Source: Budorcas taxicolor (taxonomy: Eukaryota; Chordata; Mammalia; Artiodactyla; Bovidae). From it: 64,000 bases of DNA. The notes below the pieces were generated by a model. That model saw nothing but the letters and a program-made list of their open reading frames with translations, ran no database searches and was not told the origin of the DNA. The position numbers were made by a program, and so were the translations under genes. The stretch lies in NCBI RefSeq assembly GCF_023091745.1, contig NC_068925.1, positions 75,147,085 to 75,211,084 on the forward strand, in the 5' to 3' direction. Shown here in pieces: positions 55,500 to 64,000 of the stretch (position 1 is the first letter of the stretch; each line of letters starts with the position of its first letter).

Positions 55500-56260
55500 C
55501 AGTAGGTAGAACTCCTTTGTCTAATGACCTTTTTCTTAGTGCGGTAACAAATACAATAGGCTGGCCTCATAAATCATACCTCCAGAAAACATCCACAGGG
55601 CAGACTTTGACACTGTTTGCATATTCAAATGTCACCCCGTTCATAAGAGGAAAGACAAAACACTTTTTTTTCCTCTCAAAAATGTCAGCGTGGCTGGATT
55701 AGAAAAGATAATTCGGAAGTACTTCTAAACAATAATTACCTCTGGCACCTATCTGCAATGTACTTAATGAATGGGAAGAGGAATTTTTTTAATTTTAAAA
55801 AATTATGATTATTACAGTAATTAATCAGCTGCTCAGTGACAGCTTCCTTGAGGGGGAAAAAGTGCCTCAAAGGCCATCTTGCTTCTGCAGGGCACCTTGT
55901 TGATTTCACATCACATATGCAAAACACATTTTATTATTATTAGCAACAAAAATGCTTATGGAAGTAGAATTAGCCTCAATTTCCTAAATAGGAAACTAAC
56001 GTTTTATAAGTGACAGGAAAAAAAAAATCCTAATCCCAAATGCTAGTTGGAAAAAAAATGTTTCAGACTTGCTCAGCTGTGATTGTTAAACCAATCTCAT
56101 ACTCTTAATTACATGCAAAAGGTTCCCTGTTCTAATTATGGACCATGGGGAGATTGCCCATCTCCCCAAACCAATAACGCCTCATGTTAGCTTCAGCTCT
56201 TTTGTGTTTAATATCCTACTGCTTGATTTCAGCTTCCCTAGATGATCTGTAAATTTGGCT
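55500..56260. promoter_or_regulatory. Repeat-free AT-rich island, candidate regulatory element
   Basis: Roughly 750 bp without recognisable repeats inside a SINE-dense region. TAATTAAT (55818-55825) abuts an E-box CAGCTG (55826-55831); CATATG (55914-55919) overlaps ATGCAAA (55917-55923); TTAATTA (56105-56111) sits next to a second ATGCAAA (56113-56119). These are homeodomain, bHLH and POU-like cores. The function is inferred from motif grouping alone. Confidence 0.35.
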
Positions 56261-57130
56261 TTTTCCAGTTCATTTTTCACAGTGCTGCTCAGAACAGGGG
56301 CTAGGAGACCTCACTTTCCCCGGTCATTCTTTTATATAACATTTCTTGCTGCTTAAGTACAAAATCCTCTAACCTAAGATATCTACATCAGAGGTAAATT
56401 CTTTCCTGAAATTCTTTCCTCTTCCATGCTCCTAATTCCTCTTTCAGTGCTCACAGCCCTCCAGTTAGGACATCAAAGGCCCCTGGAGTGATGTGGACGT
56501 GGTATTCTTGTAGGAACTCCCTGTCACAGACGTGGAGGTGGGGGATAGGTCAAAAGGTCTCCAAGCCCAAGTTCCATCTCATCTTTGACTTCATGAACAT
56601 TCCAGTGACCAACCACAGGAGAACGCAGCATGAGCTGGCTGGCAGTTAGAAGCAGAGACTGATTGTACAGGAGACGCATTGGAGAACGTCCTGTCGACAC
56701 CCCTCATTTTTCAGATGGAGAAGTTTAGATCTGGAAAGGGAAAGAAAGACTTGCTTGTATCACTTGGTTAATAACCAAGCCAGCACGTCTACAGACACCA
56801 TGCCTAGTGCTTGGGAAAGGTTATCTAGACTCTAGACTCATCTCAGTTCCACAACCAGCTCCTCCAATAGAGAGAAGGTAAACTAAGATGAGCTAGGAGT
56901 TCATAGTGTTGGCCCTGGATCCTGCTCTCATTTCTTCTGTTAAACATTCTTAGACTTCATGGGTCTTAGTTCCTTCACCCATGAAAAAGGCTCACTAGTC
57001 AATGGTATTTTAAAGCAAAAAAACAAAGTGGGAGAGGGGATAAATGTGAAATGATATTGTTGAGTAAAAAATGGAAAAGTATTATTTTCTATAGGTCTTG
57101 CACATATACCAGATCAGATTACCTCGAATA
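56261..57130. other. Unassigned stretch
   Basis: A diverged antisense MIR may lie at about 56700-56830 (CTCATTTTTCAGATGGAGAA). No exon recognised. Confidence 0.4.
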
Positions 57131-57141
57131 TTTTAGAGGAT

Positions 57142-57372
57142 GAAAAACTGAAAGTAACAGTGTTAGTCGCTTAGTCGTGTTCGACTCAGGTTCTACAGCA
57201 ACCCCGTGGTCTGTAAACAGCCAGACTCCTCTATCCGTGGAATTCTGCAGGCAGGAATACTGGAGTGGATTGCCATTTCCTTCTCTGGGGGATCTTCCTG
57301 ACACAGGGAACAAACCCAGGTCTCCGGCATTGCAGGCAGATTCTTTACCATATAAACCACCAGGGAAGACCG
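57142..57372 (-). mobile_element. Bov-tA SINE, antisense, with 11-bp target-site duplication
   Basis: TGTTAGTCGCTTAGTCGTGT, GGAATACTGGAGTGGATTGC, AACAAACCCAGGTCTCCGGC and TTTACCATATAAACCACCAG. TTTTAGAGGAT flanks it at 57131-57141 and 57373-57383. Its antisense supplies the first about 65 codons of the long open frame that continues into BovB. Confidence 0.95.
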
Positions 57373-58460
57373 TTTTAGAGGATCCACAGGGTACATCTCA
57401 CCTAAAATTTTTCATTAAAAAGTACTTTGAAAATATTAAAATAATGAAGATATCTTGTGGTTTGTGTATGTATATCCCAAAGAAAGGCAATGCCAAAGAA
57501 TGCTCAAACTACTGCACAATTGCACTCATCTCACACGCTAGTACAGTAATGCTCAAAATTCTCCAAGCCAGGCTTCAGCAATACATGAACTGTGAAATTC
57601 CAGATGTCCAAGCTGGTTTTAGAAAAGGCAGAGGAACCAGAGAACAAATTGCCAACATCCACTGGATCATCAAAAAAGCAAGAGAGTTCCAGAAAAACAT
57701 CTATTTCTGCTTTCTTGACTATGCCAAAGCCTTTGACTGTGTGGATCACAATAAATGGTGGAAAATTCTGAAAGAGAAGGGAATACCAGACCACCTGACC
57801 TGCCTCTTGAGAAATCTGTATGCAGGTCAGGAAGCAACAGTTAGAACTGGACATGGAACAAGAGACTGGTTCCAAATAGGAAAAGGACTATGTCAAGTCT
57901 GTATATTGTCACCCTGCTTATTTAACTTATATGCACAGTACATTATGAGAAACGCTGAAATGGAAGAAGCACAAGCTGGAATCAAGATTGCTGGGAGAAA
58001 TATCAATAACCTCAGACATGCAGATGACACCACCCTTATGGCAGAAAGTGAAGAGGAAATACAGAGCCTCTTGAAAGTGAAAGAGGAGAGGGAAAAAGTT
58101 GGCTTAAAGCTCAACATTCAGAAAACGAAGATCATGGCATCTGGTCCCATCACTTCACTGGAAATAGATGGGGAAACAGTGGAAACAGTGTCAGACTTTA
58201 TTTTTGGGGGCTCCAAAATCAGTGCAGATGGTGACTGCAGCCATGAAATTAAAAGATGCTTAGTCCTTGGAAGAAAAGTTATGACCAACCTAGACAGCAT
58301 ATTCAAAAGCAGAGACATTACTTTGCCAACTAAGGTCCGTCTAGTCAAGGCTATTGTTTTCCCAGTGGTCATGTATGGATGTGAGAGTTGGACTGTGAAG
58401 AAGGCTGAGCACCGAAGAATTGATGCTTTTGAACTGTGGTGTTGGAGAAGACTCTTTTGA
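57177..58460 (+). pseudogene. BovB reverse-transcriptase open frame, 427 aa, fused to SINE antisense; RT motif altered
   Basis: Non-LTR retrotransposon RT copies RNA into DNA at the target nick. The first about 65 residues are antisense Bov-tA and not part of the protein family. From about residue 98 (IPKKGNAKEC) the frame is BovB: LQARLQQYMNCEIPDVQAGF, the palm motif FLDYAKAFDCVDHNK at about 178-192, TGHGTRDWFQIGKG, and NLRHADDTTLMAESEEE at about 278-294. The catalytic YADD of sibling copies reads HADD here (His at about 281), which would remove the conserved aromatic residue of the active-site motif. A 2-base insertion near 58453 (CTCTTTTGAG against CTCTTGAG in siblings) shifts the frame to a TGA at 58458, separating the C-terminal part, which continues in another frame at 58459-58786. 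The endonuclease domain expected upstream is absent (5' truncation). A dead copy; the length is coincidental. Confidence 0.9.
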
Positions 58461-58802
58461 GAGTCCCTTGGACTGCAAGGAGATCCAACCAGTTCATCCT
58501 AAAGAAGATCAGCCCTGGGATTTCTTTGGAAGGACTGATGCTAAAGTTGAAACTCCAATACTTTGGCCACCTCATGAGAAGAGTTGACTCACTGGAAAAG
58601 ACTCTGATGCTGGGAGGGATTGGGGGCAGGAGGAGAAGGGGACAACAGAGGATGAGATGGCTGGATGGCATCACTGACTCGATGGACATGAGTCTGAGTG
58701 AACTCCGGGAGATGGTGATGGACAAGGAAGCCTGGTGTGCTGCGATTCATGGGGTTGCAAAGAGTCAGACAGGACTAAGTGACTGAACTGAACTGAACTG
58801 AT
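57429..58802 (+). mobile_element. BovB LINE, longest copy (about 1.37 kb), 7-bp target-site duplication
   Basis: GTACTTT flanks it at 57422-57428 and 58803-58809; the 3' tail is CTGAACTGAACTGAACTGAT. The coding part begins IPKKGNAKECSNYCTIALIS and reads through the RT palm domain to about 58455. Confidence 0.94.
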
Positions 58803-58944
58803 GTACTTTCTAAGAAGGTGGTCAGGGGTTATGGTGTTTTGCACTTTATATGTAGCTTATATTTACTATATTACCCATAGTATGTGCTCAATTCAATACA
58901 ATTTTGTGAAATGATTGACTGATCCTTTTCCTGCTTGCTCTCCT

Positions 58945-59155
58945 GTTTTGTTTGGTTTAGTCACTAGGGTGTGTCTGACTCTTGCGACCCCATGGACTGG
59001 AGCCTGCTAGTCTCCTCTGTCTATGGGATTCTCCAGGCAAGAATACGGGAATGGGTTGCCATTTCCTTCTCCAGCAGACCTTCTAGACCCAGGAATCAAA
59101 CGCAGGTCTTCTGCATTGCAGTCAGATTCTTTACCAACTGAGCTACGAGGGAAGC
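58945..59155 (-). mobile_element. Bov-tA SINE, antisense
   Basis: TTTAGTCACTAGGGTGTGTC, GGATTCTCCAGGCAAGAATA, ACCCAGGAATCAAACGCAGG and TTACCAACTGAGCTACGAGG: complete body and tRNA head in reverse. Confidence 0.93.
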
Positions 59156-59329
59156 CTTTCCTACCCATTCCTCTAGCTCAAGATTCACCCAATAATTTCA
59201 GCCTTCAGGAATTTCTCCCTTCTTTGAATTAATGTTTACTGTATCTAAAGTTAATGTTTTGCAACCTAGAGCTAGGCTCTTGTTAATAGAAAATGTTCTG
59301 TTGCAATCTACTTCTCTCATGTGAGTTTA

Positions 59330-59450
59330 TCTTAGCTTTTTGATAAAGCTATGAGTTCCCTAAGGACAGGGGCTGTGTATTTTAATTCTCTTATAGAACC
59401 CACAGCAGTTAGCACAGAGCTAATTTTTCAAGTAGGCAATCAACCACACT
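59330..59450 (+). mobile_element. L2 LINE 3' end (weak)
   Basis: AGTTCCCTAAGGACAGGGGC, TGTGTATTTTAATTCTCTTA and GCAGTTAGCACAGAGC resemble the sense L2 terminus. Confidence 0.55.
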
Positions 59451-59904
59451 GAAATTCATGGAATGTTGCTGACACTATGCTCTTCTGTAGAACATGTGCT
59501 TATATACATATATGGAATCTACTGGCTATAATATGTGTTAAACATTTGTTTTGCCAACTCTTAGGTAGATAGGAGGTGGCTAACTGCTAAGGGATTTCTG
59601 TTCTTCCAGGAGACAAAATCTCTGAATCATAGGTATAACCACACACTAAACAGAGCCAAGAAATCTATCTGAGCTGAAATTAAAGGCTAGTTAGCAAATG
59701 AGAAATGGGTAGAAGTTAGCCAATGAATGAACCATCTGCTTAGAGACCGAGATAATTCTAGTTTATTTCTAGACAAGACAGGAGAAGGATTCCAAGAAGT
59801 AAATATAGACTGCTTTATCCTTGGATGGTTAAGAGTGTTCAGTGTGACAATTTAGTTTGGATTGGGAATAGGGGCAGGAATTAAGCCAATAAATATGCAA
59901 TGAG
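59451..59904. other. Unassigned stretch
   Basis: No repeat or exon recognised. Confidence 0.4.
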
Positions 59905-61200
59905 TGACTAAAATTCCAGAGATAACAAAAGAAAAGATTGAGAAGTTTGACTACATAAAAAATTTTTTTTTTAAATTTGGCATCAAAAAATACTGTAAAG
60001 AAACTGACAGCTTGGGCAAAAACATTCACAAACTGTAACACAGACATAGAGATAATATCTCTTATAAATAAGGAACTTTTAGATATATATATGGTGTGTG
60101 TGTACATATATATTAAAAGAACTCTGAGATGCTATTCCTCACCTGATAGGCTAGCAAAAATTAAAAAAAAAATATGACAACATTTTCTGCCAGCAAAGCT
60201 GCAGGAAAACAAGCACCCTCATTTCCTCAGGAGGAAAAAATGTCAGTATGTGAAGAAAGCTGAGTGCCGAAGAATTGATGCTTTTGAACTGTGGTGTTGG
60301 AGGAGACTCTTGAGAGTCCCTTGGACTGCAAGGAGATCCAACCAGTCCATCCTAAAGGAGATCAGTCCTGGGGGTTCATTGGAAGGACTGATGCTGAAGC
60401 TGAAACTTCAATACTTTGGCCACCTCATGTGAAGAGTTGACTCATTGGAAAAGACCCTGATGCTGGGAGGGACTGAGGGCAGGAGGAGAAGGGGATGACA
60501 GAGGATGAGATGGCTGGATGGTATCACCGACTTTATGGACATGAGTTTGAGTGAACTCTGGGAGTTGGTGATGGACAAGGAGGCCTGGCGTGCTGTGATT
60601 TATGGGGTTGTAAAGAGTTGGACATGACTGAGCGACTGAACTGAACTGAACTGAACAAAGCTGCATATACACTTGCCCTTTGGTCCACAGTCCCACAGCC
60701 AGGAATGTATCTCCAACAACAGTGAAATACACATACACAAGCCTATTCACTGTAGCATTGTTTACAACTACAAAATATTGAAAACCACCCAAGTATACAT
60801 TCATAGAATAGTGGTTGTATAAAGTAGACTAAAACCACACAACAAAGAGATACACAGCCATAAACATGAGAAGAATGAGGAAGATTATCAATGAAGTAAT
60901 ATGGAGTAATTTCCAAGACATGCTGGTAAGTGAAAAAGTAAAGTGCAGAAATGTATGTATAGTATGTTTCTTTTCTGTATGAAAAAAAAAAAAAAGAATA
61001 AAAGAAAATGCCCAGGTACTCACTCATTTGTACAAAAGAAATAAAGGAAGGATAAATCACAAATTAAGGAAACTGGTTACCCACTGGAGTGAATAAGCAA
61101 TGAGAAATGGGTGAAAAGAAGGGGAACTCAAAAGAAGTGGAACCAGATAGTAGGGGTGAGAAAGGAGGTTGCTTATCTGAGTTCAATTTCTGGCTCTTGA
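59905..61200 (+). mobile_element. Old L1M LINE, sense, split by BovB
   Basis: The left part (GATTGAGAAGTTTGACTACA, GGGCAAAAACATTCACAAAC, CTCACCTGATAGGCTAGCAA) to about 60245 and the right part (GCTGCATATACACTTGCCCT, CAGCCAGGAATGTATCTCCA, TGTAGCATTGTTTACAACTA, GAATGAGGAAGATTATCAAT, AACTGGTTACCCACTGGAGT) from about 60660 are in L1 ORF2 3' order. Roughly 50 bp of L1 appear to be missing at the junction. Confidence 0.85.
60248..60655 (+). mobile_element. BovB 3' third inserted in L1M
   Basis: Starts GTGAAGAAAGCTGAGTGCCG, ends CTGAACTGAACTGAAC. CAAAGCTGCA occurs at 60194-60203 and 60656-60665, flanking the insert, but the left copy lies about 44 bp before recognisable BovB. Confidence 0.93.
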
Positions 61201-61708
61201 AGTCATACTGATGTTTCACATATTCTTCAAACTCCAACCAAATAAACAAACCAAACAGGATAGGAGTGAGGGACCTAAAATGAAATTCAAAAAGCAACAA
61301 ATGAACCTAACTCTCTATAAACTCTATAGTGAGTGGATAGCGTAACCACACTAGAGAGACAGGAAAAGAACTAACTTTGGTTTACAGTATCTTGACTGGA
61401 TACTAGAAGAATGCAGGCAAAAATAACTACTCAAATGCTGAATTTCCCCGGGTTATTTGTTCCTCACAGGGATTTGGGTTGACAGCTCGAAAATAACTTT
61501 TGTGCATACCAGGACAATCAAGTATAGTATAAATGAGAATCAGCATTCTTGTTACTGGATAAGTTAGAAATAAAGACAAGGAGAAGGCTAAAATAAACTC
61601 TGTGGAGGTGAATTGAAGTCAGTTATCAGTAGAAATGCATGATTTGTATGTTATATACATATATATGTATTTCAGGTATATACACATGCATCTACATATA
61701 TAAACAAA

Positions 61709-61722
61709 TATATATATATATA
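61709..61722. repeat. (TA)n microsatellite
   Basis: A perfect TA run of 14 bases inside an A/T-rich segment with repeated TATACAT-type motifs from 61640. Confidence 0.85.
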
Positions 61723-61891
61723 GCCCTTGAATCATGTGTGTTTAAACAATATGGGTCCATTTATACATGGATATTTTTCAATAATAATTACAGTACTACA
61801 TGGTTGGTGGTTGGTTTGAATCTGCAGGTGTTGAGGGCTGACCATAAGTTGTATGCATATTAGTAGCCACTTTGTTCAAGGGTCAACTGTA
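61720..61891. mobile_element. Short non-autonomous DNA transposon (MITE) remnant
   Basis: The right end reads TTGTTCAAGGGTCAACTGTA and the left end AGCCCTTGAATCATGTGTGT; reverse-complementing one aligns with the other over CCCTTGAA. The body includes GGGTCCATTTATACATGGAT and CAGTACTACATGG. This matches a small pogo/Tigger-like mammalian element family with CAGTTGACCCTTGAA ends, which I do not name. Confidence 0.65.
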
Positions 61892-61976
61892 AATAAATAT
61901 GTGTACCAATCTACATATATAAACACACACATAAAGATAGATAGAGATATATTGTGTGTCTGTGTGTCAGGGTTAG

Positions 61977-61992
61977 TATATATATATATATA
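61977..61992. repeat. (TA)n microsatellite
   Basis: A perfect TA run of about 16 bases following a TG-rich segment (61952-61968). Confidence 0.85.
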
Positions 61993-62470
61993 TGTCTATT
62001 TTCCAGCTCTTTCCACCAAGAGGGTCTAGAAGCAATGACTCTCCAACCGTGACGAGCACACCAGATCTTCATTTTGAAACACCATTCTCTTACGAATAAC
62101 TGATACCAAGTCAGTGGCTTTCATCAATGATACATCACTCTCATGTTTTCCTTTATCTACTCGGCCTTTTCTTCTGTCTTCTTGCAGATTCATCCTCCCC
62201 TACCCAGATATAAAGTGGATGTCCCAACGTTAGAATTCCTTACCCTTTGATTCTTTTTAACCTCACTGTGCACTTCTTTCTTAAGCAATCTCAACCATGC
62301 TCAAAGATGCAAAGCTAAAAGACTTGCAATTTTATATTTTCTGCCGCGATTTCTTATTGGAGCTTCTTATCTACCTATACTTGAGATCTGAATTCCTTGC
62401 TTGCTCCTTAAACTTAGTATGTCAAAATCTAGGCTCATAATCTAGCATCCTCTCCCACGGAGTTTTAAAA

Positions 62471-62705
62471 TACATCCAGAATAGACAGTTAGTGGAAAGT
62501 TGCTACATAATACAGGGAGCTCAGCCCTGTGGTCTGTGATGATCTAGAGGGGTGGAATGGGGGTGTGTGGGAGGGAGTTACTAAAGGTAGGGGATATATA
62601 TATGTATATACTTATAGTTGATTTGCATTGCTGTATGGCAGAAACTAACACAATATTATAAAGCATTTATCCCTCAATCAAAAATAAATAAAATATAAAT
62701 TTAAA
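62471..62705 (+). mobile_element. L1 3' end, sense, inserted in L2
   Basis: GGAAAGTTGCTACATAATAC, AGGGAGCTCAGCCCTGTGGT, CTGTGATGATCTAGAGGGGT, AACTAACACAATATTATAAA and a final AAAAATAAATAAAATATAAA tail. TTTAAAAT at about 62463-62470 recurs right after the tail at about 62699-62706 and may be the target-site duplication. Confidence 0.88.
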
Positions 62706-62809
62706 ATTATTTTCCAAAGAAGAGTCAAAATGAATCTTAATAAAATTAGAGTAACTGTAAAATATATTCAGAAATTATTTGACACATTCTCCAAAAGTGG
62801 CACCTAATT

Positions 62810-63232
62810 CTACCTCATGTGGCTTGAACTTAGTGACTCACTTGTAATGAACAGTGTAAAATAGAAATGACAGTGTGTGGCCTCCGAGAATGGATCAGAT
62901 AAAGCACTTCAGCTGTCTGCTTCCTTTTCCATCCTTGGGTCATTCATGCTTCGGAAGCCAGCTACATTGCTGTCATGGAAAAGCCCGTGTGGTAGGAAGT
63001 GAGGCCTCCAGGCAACAGTTTATATGAGAAAGTTCAGAAATAGGTTCTCCAGCCTCAGTCAAACCTTCAGATGAATGTGATTTTGACCAACATCGCGATT
63101 CCAATACCCTGAGCCAAAGTCACATAGACACTTCTAAATTCCTGATTCTCAGAAAATGAATGAACAAATATTTATGATTTTAACCACTAAGTTTGAGACA
63201 ATCAATTCTTCAAAAATAGATAGTTAGTATAT
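62810..63232 (+). mobile_element. MLT1-type (ERVL-MaLR) LTR
   Basis: GGAAAAGCCCGTGTGGTAGG, AAGTGAGGCCTCCAGGCAAC, TCCAGCCTCAGTCAAACCTT, CAGATGAATGTGATTTTGAC, ACCCTGAGCCAAAGTCACAT and AACCACTAAGTTTGAGACAA follow the order of a sense MaLR-type LTR. Confidence 0.7.
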
Positions 63233-63640
63233 TCCATACCCTGCCCACCTAATAAACGATCAGATTCCAGAGCTTCTTCTTTCCCTCCACTACACAGAAA
63301 AACAGACATCACTCCTGACAACTAACTCTATTACTCATTTCCCAAATTAGAAATCCATTACTAAGACCAAGTGATTTAAGCTCCTAAATAAGTCTCAATT
63401 ATGACCACTTTTGTCTCATCTTTCACTACCTCCACACTTGTCCAAACCACCACTGATTCTTACCTGTATAGACTTGTAATCTCCTGAGCCTGGCACCCCC
63501 TGATACACTAATCACATTGCTATCAGGATGATTTTTTTTTCTAAAAACACTCACTAATCACCAGTTCTAATCTAGAAACACTGGCATGGACCTCCAGACA
63601 GCCAGAGCTGTCCCACACACAGGAACAATAAATAAAATGC

Positions 63641-64000
63641 ACTGATACAACACTTCCTTTTCCTAACTTGCCCATTGCTTCCTTCCCTCAACAGTCTGAA
63701 AGGCTACCATTTGGGATTGGGAAAGTGGTCTTCGATCAACTTGATTGTTATTGCTGATTTGCTGTTTTTTAAATTTTCATATTCTCACGTTCCCTTTAAA
63801 TGTAATACATACTCATGTTTTGAAAATTTGGAAAATGCATACTTTTTTAAAGAGCTGGAAAAATCATCTTTAATTCTACCATCCTGAAAATTTGGCTTAT
63901 TTCCTCCAAACATCTACCCCACGCTTTTAAAATCTTATTAGGAACATTCTGTATATTAATGTAATTTTCTATTCCGTGTTTCTGCTTAAGGTTATAAGAT
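63641..64000. other. Unassigned end of window
   Basis: AT-rich with no recognised repeat or exon. The 70-codon frame at 63675-63887 has no domain. Confidence 0.4.

Larger units (their letters stand above)
62190..63640 (+). mobile_element. L2 LINE, sense, split by L1 and MLT1-type LTR
   Basis: The left part 62190-62462 (AACTTAGTATGTCAAAATCT, AGGCTCATAATCTAGCATCC) and right part about 63235-63640 (ATTATGACCACTTTTGTCTC, ACCACCACTGATTCTTACCT, CACATTGCTATCAGGATGAT) are in L2 order with about 770 bp of insertions between. Confidence 0.7.

Noticed and set aside
1..64000. CRISPR array, bacterial operon or phage-like system
   Set aside because: The window is full of ruminant and mammalian interspersed repeats; no regularly spaced direct repeats with unique spacers and no prokaryotic gene organisation occur.

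Overview
The window reads as nuclear, non-genic DNA from a pecoran ruminant (cattle, sheep, goat or a close relative). The basis is repeat content: at least eleven copies of the RTE-type LINE BovB, recognisable by its 3' end built on repeated CTGAA and by its reverse-transcriptase fragments, plus tRNA/BovB hybrid SINEs (Bov-tA), the dimeric Bov-A2 SINE and CHR-2-like SINEs. These lie on an older mammalian layer of L2, MIR, L1M, MLT1-type (ERVL-MaLR) LTRs and DNA-transposon fragments. I see no intact protein-coding gene, no rRNA or functional tRNA gene and no CRISPR array. Nearly all long open frames are BovB sense or antisense frames. Family names come from recognition of sequence, not from a database search.

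Layout: 1-9 kb holds a BovB 3' part, an antisense L2, an antisense L1 3' end, MIRs, an MLT1 LTR and a mosaic of old L1 pieces with a nested DNA transposon and SINE. At 9.5-10.8 kb a BovB copy is split by a 376-bp solo LTR with clear target-site duplications. 11-15.8 kb is mostly unassigned sequence with one L2, MLT1, MIR and Bov-tA. 15.8-19.6 kb has three BovB copies and an L2. 20-37 kb is repeat-poor; it contains a putative 85-bp exon at 23.3 kb, a repeat-free candidate regulatory island at 20.1-20.7 kb, a small ORF with a signal-peptide-like start at 29.1 kb, and an L1 inserted in an L2. 37-42.8 kb is a stack of BovB, SINEs and two antisense L1 3' ends, each split by a BovB. 43-51.9 kb is again repeat-poor (MIR, L2, MLT1, one BovB). 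51.9-59.2 kb is dense in Bov-tA/Bov-A2 SINEs and carries the longest BovB reverse-transcriptase frame; within it, 55.5-56.3 kb is a repeat-free AT-rich island with homeodomain-, E-box- and octamer-like motifs. 59.9-63.7 kb is an old sense L1 split by BovB, microsatellites, a small DNA transposon, and an L2 split by an L1 3' end and an MLT1-type LTR.

The most notable observations are: two BovB insertions at the same short site in two different L1 3' ends; the solo LTR in a BovB; the putative exon at 23327-23411 with strong splice signals and Kozak context; and three candidate regulatory islands. No operon-like or multi-gene system is visible.
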